NCBI GenBank assembly: GCA_025455505.1
Contig: JALOMK010000031.1
Location: 1 to 10,999, forward strand
Length of the DNA stretch: 10,999 nucleotides
Direction of reading: 5' to 3'
Origin: Bacteroidales bacterium
GTDB taxonomy: Bacteria > Bacteroidota > Bacteroidia > Bacteroidales > VadinHA17
The notes under the pieces are model-generated. The model worked only from the letters and a program-made list of their open reading frames with translations, did not search any database and was not told the DNA's origin. Both the position numbers and the translations under genes were made by a program. Positions within the stretch are counted from its first letter, which is position 1. Every line of letters starts with the position of its first letter. Positions 1 to 6,206 of the stretch are shown one piece after another.

Positions 1-110
1 TTTGCAAGTTAAAAATATTTTCATTCCGTATTAATGACGCCTGTTTTGGGACAATGATGCATGAAGCATGTTTTTATTTGACAGTAAGGGAATGAATTTT
101 GTTCATTTCA
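1..110. other. Non-coding leader region, no gene seen
   Basis: This AT-rich stretch has no supportable coding region on either strand. It holds a small near-palindrome around 59-70 (GCATG, two bases, GCATG) followed by a T-rich run. That could be the end of a terminator for a gene outside the window, but the stem is only 4 bp and I do not call it. The rest is presumably upstream promoter DNA for the lipoprotein gene. Confidence 0.4.
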
Positions 111-118
111 TATCTTTG
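111..118 (+). promoter_or_regulatory. Bacteroidota -7 promoter element for the lipoprotein gene
   Basis: TATCTTTG matches the Bacteroidota -7 consensus TAnnTTTG at every fixed base. It lies 17 bases before the ATG at 136, so the leader would be only about 10 bases. No well-spaced -33 TTG is obvious: a TTTG at 77-80 is too far and one near 98-101 too close. The call therefore rests on the -7 match and position alone. Confidence 0.5.
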
Positions 119-135
119 CAATTAAATATTCAGGA

Positions 136-369
136 ATGAAAAGATTACTATTGCTCTCATCCGGCTTTGTCCTGCTGGCGATCAGTATCACTTCGTGCGA
201 GGCATTGATCGGCAACTGCATGATATGCCAGCAGAATACATATAATTCTTCCGGGACGCTGATTACGGAAGGTCAGGAGACTGAATATTGCGATGATGCC
301 CTTCTGAGGATACAGGCCACTCCGCCGGTAACAGTACTGGGGGTGACAACAAAATGGGAATGCAGGTGA
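136..369 (+). CDS. Small cysteine-rich lipoprotein of unknown function
   Basis: A 77-residue protein with a lysine/arginine start, a hydrophobic stretch (about residues 4-19) and a lipobox ending SITSC, so signal peptidase II should cleave before Cys21. The mature part is only about 57 residues and holds four more cysteines: Cys28 and Cys31 as a CxxC, Cys52 and Cys76. This suggests two disulfides or a metal site in the periplasm or at a membrane. After Cys21 there is one acidic residue (Glu22) and then Ala-Leu-Ile, so there is no strong acidic surface-export signal, and an inner-leaflet or periplasmic location is my guess. The ATG follows a perfect -7 element and has CAGGA directly against it. 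The stop abuts the stop of the convergent phosphatase gene. I do not recognise a named family. Being a lipoprotein is well supported; the function is unknown. Confidence 0.8.
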   Translation: MKRLLLLSSGFVLLAISITSCEALIGNCMICQQNTYNSSGTLITEGQETEYCDDALLRIQATPPVTVLGVTTKWECR

Positions 370-382
370 TCAGTACCTGATC
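363..382. terminator. Overlapping inverted repeats across abutting convergent stops
   Basis: Two alternative hairpins overlap at the junction of the lipoprotein and phosphatase genes. One pairs GATCAG (368-373) with CTGATC (377-382) around a 3-base loop; the other pairs CAGGT (363-367) with ACCTG (375-379). The stop codons TGA (367-369, +) and TGA (372-370, -) lie inside. There is no T-run on either side, so a classical intrinsic terminator is not shown. A bidirectional 3'-end structure is an inference from position. Confidence 0.3.
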
Positions 383-2265
383 CCAATAAGTGTAACATCG
401 TCGATCTGTGGAGAATCTCCTTTCCATTCCCCGAAAACCCGGCTGAGTCGTTCTCCCTGTGCCAGCATTGGCATCCCTGACATTTCTGCCAGAAGCCTCT
501 TCAACTGGCCTGTCATGAATTTCTTACCGGCTTGTCCGCCAAACTGGTCTGCAAACCCGTCAGAGAAAATATAGAAAGCATCTCCTTTCTTAAGATCTAT
601 CCTGTGAAGGGTAAACTGAGACATCCTGTAATGAATTGCAACAGGCATTTTATCGGCACGGTAGTGCATAAGTTCATTGCCCCTGACAAGGTAAAGCGGA
701 TTGCTTGCGCCCGAGAACCATAATATATTGCTTTCAAAATCTATTGTGCATGCTGCAATATCCATCCCGTCCTTTACGCTATCGTCATTGACAGTCTGAT
801 TAAGTGAACTTATCACACCTTCCCTCAGTTTTTCAAGAATCTGGTCGGGCATTATAATATTCCTGCCGTTAACTATCTCATTGAGCAAAGTCACACCCAG
901 CATGCTCATGAAGGCTCCGGGCACACCATGTCCTGTGCAGTCGGCGCAGATCACAATGAACAAACGGTCCCTTTTGCTAACCCAGTAAAAATCGCCGCTG
1001 ACTATTGCAAGTGGCTTATAAAGTACAAAATGCTCAAGCCTGTCGCTGAAGAGCTCCAGTGAAGGAAGCAGCGCTGCCTGTATGCGCCTTGCATACATAA
1101 TACTGTCGGTAAGCTGTCTTTCGTGGTAAGCAATCAGGTCACGCTGTGCGGAAACATGGTCCCGTTGCCTTTCTATTTCGTCCTTCTGCAGCAGGATGGT
1201 CCGGTTCTTCTCCTCAAGCCTTTCGTTCGCCTCCTTTTTTATCCTGTAACCACGGTAAATAAAATAGACCAGTATTGAACCAAGCAGGAGCGCAAGAACT
1301 GAAAAAGCAATTATAAGTTTCTGTTTCTCAATTGCTTCGAGCTGCATCCTTATCCTCAGTTCCTGTTCGCTTATCCTTGCGATCTGATCATCAATGCGGA
1401 ACAGCTGGTAGCTGATCTTCTCTCCCTGTTTCGCCAGGGTATCGCGCTGAACTGCAACTTCAGACTGCTGGACGAGAATTGTATCGCGCTGACCTTTAAT
1501 AAGCGACTGCTGCCATTCAATGCGGCTATACTGTTCTTCAAGCATCCTCTGTTTCCCGGAAAGCTCATTCTCCTTTTCAAGGATGTCCCTGTCGAGTGCG
1601 GTCAACAGTTCACGCTGCTTCATAATTTCATTCTTCTGGCTTTCAATAAGCAAGAGCTGCTCCCTTATCGTATCCCTTTGCTCCGCAATCTGCTCGCTAG
1701 CCCTGCCGAACAGCTTTTCCCAGTCCTCCCTCGATTTTATTGCCTGTCCCAGCATGTTTGAATTGACGCTCATCCCGGCTCTTCTTATCATATCCTCGTT
1801 TACGCCATATTTAGGTATTCCACTTTCAACACCCATGAAGCTTATCATTGATTCGCGGAACTCATAGCCTTCAGTAATAAGCAGAGTCTGCCTGCCGAAA
1901 ATTGCATTGCTTACCCTCTGCAGGCTGAAGCCCGAGTTCCGGTTAAGGTAGAGAACCTGTGTGTGCCTTATCTGTGATTCGGAATTGAACTTCACCAGCT
2001 CGACTGGCTTGCCATCTATGTAGGGTCTCGTTTTCCGCTGGTTTCCCAGTTCAAGGAAGAGATGCTCGTCACGGTCGAGTATCCCGATCCTGAAAACAGA
2101 GGAATCGCGGAAAGCCGGTCCGAAATCAATGTTTTTCGCTATATCGAGTATAAATGCAGCAGTTGTGGGATAGTCGGCAAAACCCTGGGCTGCTGCTGAA
2201 TCAATATAGAATGCAGCAATTAAAGCCATGAGGCACCTCCCTGAAACAGATCGATTACTAATCAT
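370..2265 (-). CDS. YfiR-like sensor / coiled-coil / SpoIIE-type PP2C phosphatase
   Basis: A membrane signalling protein of 631 residues from the ATG at 2265. Order: signal peptide (1-26, ending SAAA before Gln); YfiR/DUF4154-like periplasmic domain (about 31-177, with its typical end ISFMGVESGIPKYGVN then IRRAGMSVNSNML); long coiled coil (about 180-317) with QRDT repeats; one transmembrane helix (about 317-337); short coiled coil (340-382); SpoIIE/PP2C domain (388-631). The metal-binding acidic residues of the phosphatase are present: Asp424 in SGDFYW, Asp442 in CADCTGHG, Asp569 in FSDGF and Asp622/623 near the end. It should dephosphorylate serine or threonine on a partner, probably in a partner-switching pathway, under control of a periplasmic signal. 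The frame stays open to a TTG at 2307, which would add 14 residues. I prefer the ATG because the signal peptide then has normal length and AAAAGGA precedes it. A response-regulator gene lies divergently next door. The domains are firm; signal and target are unknown. Confidence 0.9.
   Translation of the reverse strand: MISNRSVSGRCLMALIAAFYIDSAAAQGFADYPTTAAFILDIAKNIDFGPAFRDSSVFRIGILDRDEHLFLELGNQRKTRPYIDGKPVELVKFNSESQIRHTQVLYLNRNSGFSLQRVSNAIFGRQTLLITEGYEFRESMISFMGVESGIPKYGVNEDMIRRAGMSVNSNMLGQAIKSREDWEKLFGRASEQIAEQRDTIREQLLLIESQKNEIMKQRELLTALDRDILEKENELSGKQRMLEEQYSRIEWQQSLIKGQRDTILVQQSEVAVQRDTLAKQGEKISYQLFRIDDQIARISEQELRIRMQLEAIEKQKLIIAFSVLALLLGSILVYFIYRGYRIKKEANERLEEKNRTILLQKDEIERQRDHVSAQRDLIAYHERQLTDSIMYARRIQAALLPSLELFSDRLEHFVLYKPLAIVSGDFYWVSKRDRLFIVICADCTGHGVPGAFMSMLGVTLLNEIVNGRNIIMPDQILEKLREGVISSLNQTVNDDSVKDGMDIAACTIDFESNILWFSGASNPLYLVRGNELMHYRADKMPVAIHYRMSQFTLHRIDLKKGDAFYIFSDGFADQFGGQAGKKFMTGQLKRLLAEMSGMPMLAQGERLSRVFGEWKGDSPQIDDVTLIGIRY
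1439..1492 (-). repeat. Direct repeat encoding QRDT heptads in the coiled coil
   Basis: GTATCGCGCTGA occurs at 1439-1450 and again, identically, at 1481-1492, which is 42 bases or exactly 14 residues (two heptads) apart. Both encode QRDT on the minus strand. A third QRDT lies near 1669-1680, 63 residues (nine heptads) from the nearer copy, with diverged codons. This points to growth of the coiled coil by heptad duplication inside the phosphatase gene. Confidence 0.6.
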
Positions 2266-2432
2266 TCCTTTTCCGTACTTTGACACTAAGTTCAGAAATT
2301 TCTGCAAGGTGGCATATGTGTGTTAAACTATTTCCCTGCCCTCTGTTGAAAAAATGTTAACAACTGTAAAACAGCATGGCAATAAGTTCAGCGGGTTATA
2401 TTACATTTATACTAGCTTTCACTACCCTAAAA
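2266..2432. promoter_or_regulatory. Divergent promoter region between phosphatase and response regulator
   Basis: These 167 bases must carry promoters for both flanking genes. Near the regulator, TAGCTTTC (2413-2420) matches TAnnTTTG at all fixed bases but the last and sits 12 bases before the ATG at 2433. A perfect palindrome TGTTAACA (2355-2362) and a related TGTTAAAC (2321-2328) could be operator half-sites, but this is a guess. I found no convincing -7 element for the phosphatase gene. If transcription of the regulator starts near 2427, the upstream in-frame ATG at 2376 is not translated. Confidence 0.35.
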
Positions 2433-2861
2433 ATGGCCCTGAATATCAGTAACTTAGATCTCTCAGGCAAATCTATATTCATTGTTGAGGACGATCAGCC
2501 CTCGGTGATGTACTATGAAACCCTGCTCAGGAATTCGGGTTGTGAGTTATTTGTGTGCAGGACCGGGAAAGAATTCACAGATTATTTTTCTGAAGCCGGG
2601 AAAAGGGTCGATATGGTATTTATGGATTTCCTTGTACCGCTTGTCAACGGCATAGAATGCACAAGGTTATTCAGGAAGAATTACAGGACGGTACCGGTTA
2701 TAATGGTAACTGCCTACTTTTCTGAGCAGACTAAACAGGATGCACTTATTTCAGGATGCAACGAATTTGTTCTCAAGCCTGTTTACCCTGAGAGGATCAT
2801 CAGTCTCCTGGGGAAATACCTTGTGAGTGAGGCCGGCATATTTGACCTTTCCAGGAACTGA
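2433..2861 (+). CDS. Stand-alone response regulator receiver protein
   Basis: A 142-residue protein that is almost entirely one receiver (CheY-like) domain with no output domain. Key residues, numbered from the ATG at 2433: acidic cluster Glu19-Asp20-Asp21 in FIVEDD, phospho-acceptor Asp65 in VFMDF, Thr93 in MVTAY, and Lys115 in VLKPV. It should be phosphorylated on Asp65 by a histidine kinase and act through protein contact. The frame is also open from an ATG at 2376, but the extra 19 residues are not part of the receiver fold and a -7-like element lies inside that stretch, so I take the later start. No kinase gene is in the window. The SpoIIE phosphatase gene is divergent from it, which makes a shared pathway plausible but not shown. 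The receiver domain is certain; partner and output are unknown. Confidence 0.85.
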   Translation: MALNISNLDLSGKSIFIVEDDQPSVMYYETLLRNSGCELFVCRTGKEFTDYFSEAGKRVDMVFMDFLVPLVNGIECTRLFRKNYRTVPVIMVTAYFSEQTKQDALISGCNEFVLKPVYPERIISLLGKYLVSEAGIFDLSRN

Positions 2862-2878
2862 CCGGCAGGCTGTCAGTT
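2856..2878. terminator. Candidate bidirectional terminator containing both stop codons
   Basis: AACTGAC (2856-2862) and GTCAGTT (2872-2878) are perfect reverse complements with a 9-base GC-rich loop. The stop of the response regulator (2859-2861) and that of the glycosyltransferase (2875-2873) sit at mirror positions in the two arms. On the plus strand a GCTTTTT run follows at about 2882-2888; the minus side has no T-run. Only 11 bases separate the two genes, so a shared 3'-end hairpin is likely, but termination itself is inferred. Confidence 0.5.
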
Positions 2879-5800
2879 ATTCAGCTTTTTAGAATATTCC
2901 GCGAATACTGCGTCGAGTTTTTTTGATATTTCTTCCCCTTCAGCCTCAAAACCATTTGCCGAACATGCTTCAGCAGCCCTTGAGGCAAACTGCAGGGCTG
3001 ACCTTATTTCATAGTCGGCCGAGCTCATGACATATGGATTTTGCCTGGAATAGTATCCCAGGATCTCAAAATAATACCCTGTCATTGATTTAGTCAGTTC
3101 AAGTGCCTTTTCCGAGCCCCCCGCGGCAAAATAAGCCTCGATCAGGTCAGGGACGTACGGATCATAAGTTACATTTTCGAAGGGGAAAGCTGACATGCAG
3201 TAATCAAGAACTTCAAGGGCTTTATCCTTTTTGCCTTCAGCTGACAGAGCCTTTGCAAGCCGCGCGTAATTAAGCCTCGACTTGATTACCATAAGAGTCC
3301 TCCTGTGGTTGTAGTCAATATTCACACCGGCGACATTGGCTCCTCCCCAAACAAATTTATTCATCATGTTCTCATAGAGGATGTCGGTGTCAATGCGGCC
3401 ATATTCAAGCCAGCTCCTGTTTTCCGATTTCACCGGGACGAGCCTGTAGGCAAGGCCCTCGAGCTGGAAATACTCCTCCAGGCCGAAAGCGTCATTATGG
3501 TAGCCTGTTACATAATATACCGGCCTTTCCCAGTTGTTGTTTGCAAGAATGTCGAGAATTATTAGCTGGCTTTTAAGGATCGAGTTCCCCTTGAGTTTAA
3601 TGTCTATGTAGGGTACAATCAGATCTGCATCCCCGGGTTTAACGACGCCGGAAGCAAGCACTTTTTCACGGTCGACAGGTATCCTGATTGTCCTGGTAGG
3701 GATTATATCGTACCATTCAGTTGGTGAAACCTGGAATTTGGTGGCTTTGTTTGTACTGTTTACCCATGCTATGACCTTCGCTATCTCAATTGGTTCCCTG
3801 AACTTTTCAACTATAAATACCTGGTTGTTGATGCCGTCGTAATATTTACGCGCCGGCAGCGAAAGAGGGAGGGGAGCCGATTCATATGTGCGGGTCTTCA
3901 TCTGGTCTATATACCAGTCGGTATTAAGGAGCATCAGGTTGCAGACCCTCACATCGGTGCGAACACCTTCAACCTCCTGTGCGTACCACAGGGGGAATGT
4001 GTCATTGTCGCCGTTTGTAAAAAGAATCGCATCGGGAGCACAGCTGTTAAGGTAATTAAATGCAACATCGCGGGCAAGGTAGCGGCCTGACCTGTCGTGG
4101 TCATCCCAGTTTTCTGCTCCCATTACTACCGGAACGGCAAGAAGCGAGACCAGCACTACTGCAGGAGCAGCGGCTTTCTCGCCGGTGAATCTTGACAAGC
4201 CCTCATAGAGAGCCAGAACGCCGGTTCCTATCCACACAGCAAAGAAATAAAAGGATCCGGCATAGGCATAGTCCCTTTCCCTGGGCTGGTTCGGGTACTG
4301 GTTGAGATAGAAGACTATTGCAATACCTGTCATTACAAAGAGAAGCAATATTATCCCCCAGTTCTTCGTATCCCGGTTTAGATGATAGAACAGACCCGCA
4401 AGCCCAAGCAGGAAAGGAAGCAGGAAATATTTGTTCCGCGAGGGATCATTCTTCATGCCTGAAGGAAGATCAGCGCTGCCTGTCCTCGGCTCATCAAGGA
4501 AACTGATACCGGTTATCCAGTTGCCGTTTACCGCACCCCCGGTTCCCTGGGTATCATTCTGCCTCCCCGCGAAGTTCCACATGAAATATCGCAGGTACAT
4601 GTAACCGAACTGGTATGAGAACATGAATCTCAGGTTCTCGCTGAATTTGGGTCTGCGGACTATGCTTTTCTCTCCGGTCTGCTCATCGGTGACCTGTACC
4701 GGGGTACCCTTAACCCTTCCCCATTCCTCATAAACCTGAGCATGATCCTCCTGGTCGCTCCACATTCTCGGGAAGACAGTAATAAAGCGCGGATCATAGA
4801 CCCTTTCAATATTGTTGCCTGTCTTAATATATTTCCCGTCCTCAAGGACAATCCTTGGCTTTCCGTCCTTGTACTCGAGAACCGGTGCATTGTAATAAGC
4901 CCCTCTGAAGAGCGGCCTCTGCCCGTATTGCTCCCTGTTGAGGAAATACAGGAGGTTGAAGGGATCTGATGGATTGTTCTCGTTAAGCGGGGTGCCGGCT
5001 GATGAGCGTATTACAATAATTGCAGTGGAGGAGTACCCGATGAAGATCACTGCAACTGCAGTGAGAATCGTATTCAGCAACACCCTGTTTCTTCCTGCCA
5101 GGTACCAGCCCAGCCCTCCCACCGTCAGCAGGACAAGAACATTGAAAAAGGCCGATGATGAAAGCACCCATATCCCTGAGAGGAGGATAGCCGCAACTGA
5201 AAAAACGGCACCTGTCGTTGCGGAGCCGCCCGCAAGAGTCGACCTTACCGCCAGTGCAATAAGGGTTCCGAGGAGAACTACATGAAAAGCCATTCCGCTG
5301 TTTGCAGGAAGGCCGAGTGTATTTACGAAGAAATAGTCGAATTTAGTGGAAATTGTAACAACTCCTGGAATGATGCCATACAGAATAAGCGCAAGGGCAA
5401 CAACAGACACCCCGAAGGATATTAGGAAACCACGCCATGAGAAACTGAATTTCCTGAAGTAATATACAAGCACTATCGCCGGCAGGGCAAGCAGGTTAAG
5501 AAGGTGGACACCTATTGACAGACCCATAAGGAAAGCTATCAGTATCAGCCACCTGTCGGCATATTTCTCGTCCGCAACGTCTTCCCACTTGAGAATTGCC
5601 CAGAAAACGGCAGCTGTGAACAGTGAAGATGATGCATATACCTCTCCCTCCACTGCGGAGAACCAGAATGAATCGGAGAATGTATAGGCAAGTGCGCCAA
5701 CAGCGCCGGCTCCCATCACTGCAATAAGCCTTGGCAGAGTCATGTCATTCTCGTTGCGGATAAGGATTCTCCTGGCAAGGTGGGTGATTGTCCAGAACAG

Positions 5801-6079
5801 GAAGAGAATCGTAAATGCCGAGGCCAGGGCCGACATGGCGTTTACTGTCACTGAAACCTTTGATGTGTCGCCGAATGCAAACAAAGTGAAGAAACGGGCT
5901 ATCACCATAAATACAGGGTTACCGGGAGGATGGCCAACCTCAAGTTTGTATGCCGATGCAATGAATTCGCCGCAATCCCACAGGCTTGCCGTCGGTTCAA
6001 GGGTTAGCAGGTAGGTAATGGCTGCCACTGCAAAAACCACCCATCCGCTGATATTGTCAATGATCCTGTATTGTTTCAT
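2873..6079 (-). CDS. GT117 family membrane glycosyltransferase (DUF2723, TMEM260-like)
   Basis: A 1068-residue multi-pass membrane protein of the DUF2723 family, now linked to TMEM260, an O-mannosyltransferase placed in GT117. The first helix (about 11-27) is followed by a loop with Asp35 and Glu38 in LWDCGEF and then EVGHPPGNP. This is the acidic extracytoplasmic loop expected to be catalytic in GT-C enzymes. Many helices fill residues 75-355. A soluble insertion (about 360-545) follows, then more helices (550-650) with the motif NQPRERDYAYAGS at 597-609. A soluble part follows with ENWDDHDRSGRY (656-667) and FTNGDNDTFPLWY (687-699). The last 150 residues look helical and TPR-like. It should transfer a sugar from a lipid-linked donor to proteins in the periplasm; donor and acceptors are not known here. 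The start ATG at 6079 gives a good N-terminal helix. It is far longer than TMEM260 (about 700 residues), mainly from the inserted and C-terminal parts. The family is confident; the substrate is not. Confidence 0.88.
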   Translation of the reverse strand: MKQYRIIDNISGWVVFAVAAITYLLTLEPTASLWDCGEFIASAYKLEVGHPPGNPVFMVIARFFTLFAFGDTSKVSVTVNAMSALASAFTILFLFWTITHLARRILIRNENDMTLPRLIAVMGAGAVGALAYTFSDSFWFSAVEGEVYASSSLFTAAVFWAILKWEDVADEKYADRWLILIAFLMGLSIGVHLLNLLALPAIVLVYYFRKFSFSWRGFLISFGVSVVALALILYGIIPGVVTISTKFDYFFVNTLGLPANSGMAFHVVLLGTLIALAVRSTLAGGSATTGAVFSVAAILLSGIWVLSSSAFFNVLVLLTVGGLGWYLAGRNRVLLNTILTAVAVIFIGYSSTAIIVIRSSAGTPLNENNPSDPFNLLYFLNREQYGQRPLFRGAYYNAPVLEYKDGKPRIVLEDGKYIKTGNNIERVYDPRFITVFPRMWSDQEDHAQVYEEWGRVKGTPVQVTDEQTGEKSIVRRPKFSENLRFMFSYQFGYMYLRYFMWNFAGRQNDTQGTGGAVNGNWITGISFLDEPRTGSADLPSGMKNDPSRNKYFLLPFLLGLAGLFYHLNRDTKNWGIILLLFVMTGIAIVFYLNQYPNQPRERDYAYAGSFYFFAVWIGTGVLALYEGLSRFTGEKAAAPAVVLVSLLAVPVVMGAENWDDHDRSGRYLARDVAFNYLNSCAPDAILFTNGDNDTFPLWYAQEVEGVRTDVRVCNLMLLNTDWYIDQMKTRTYESAPLPLSLPARKYYDGINNQVFIVEKFREPIEIAKVIAWVNSTNKATKFQVSPTEWYDIIPTRTIRIPVDREKVLASGVVKPGDADLIVPYIDIKLKGNSILKSQLIILDILANNNWERPVYYVTGYHNDAFGLEEYFQLEGLAYRLVPVKSENRSWLEYGRIDTDILYENMMNKFVWGGANVAGVNIDYNHRRTLMVIKSRLNYARLAKALSAEGKKDKALEVLDYCMSAFPFENVTYDPYVPDLIEAYFAAGGSEKALELTKSMTGYYFEILGYYSRQNPYVMSSADYEIRSALQFASRAAEACSANGFEAEGEEISKKLDAVFAEYSKKLNN

Positions 6080-6206
6080 GTCTGATAACTTGATTCCTTA
6101 GTGCCGTTTCTTAACGAACAGATGACGAAAGTACTGCTTTTTTTCGAAATGCCCCGAAAGTCGCCGCAACGTATAAATTGCTACATTTGAACATTATCTG
6201 CTAGAT
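6080..6206. promoter_or_regulatory. Divergent promoter region with repeated CGAAAG boxes
   Basis: For the plus-strand protease gene, TACATTTG (6182-6189) matches the -7 consensus TAnnTTTG fully and lies 17 bases before the ATG, implying a leader of about 10 bases. No matching -33 element is clear. Between the two genes, CGAAAG occurs at 6126-6131 and 6155-6160 as direct repeats, with the reverse complement TTTCG at 6142-6146 between them. The central copy could pair with either outer one. On the minus strand TACTTTCG (6133-6126) is a one-mismatch -7 candidate for the glycosyltransferase. Confidence 0.45.

Noticed and set aside
59..75. GCATG-AA-GCATG followed by T-rich DNA as an intrinsic terminator
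   Set aside because: The stem is only 4 bp with a 3-base loop, and no upstream gene is visible to be terminated.
1520..1867. 115-codon plus-strand open frame across the phosphatase coiled coil
   Set aside because: It is antisense to a strongly supported coding region, and its serine-rich composition is that expected from the reverse of a Glu/Gln/Arg-rich coiled coil.
2265..2307. TTG start at 2307 for the phosphatase gene, adding 14 residues
   Set aside because: TTG is a rare start, no ribosome site precedes it, and the ATG at 2265 gives a signal peptide of normal length. It remains possible.
2376..2432. ATG at 2376 as the start of the response regulator
   Set aside because: The extra 19 residues are hydrophobic and not part of a receiver fold, and a -7-like element lies inside this stretch.
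4938..5285. 115-codon plus-strand open frame inside the glycosyltransferase gene
   Set aside because: It is an antisense shadow of conserved membrane helices with no recognisable protein features.
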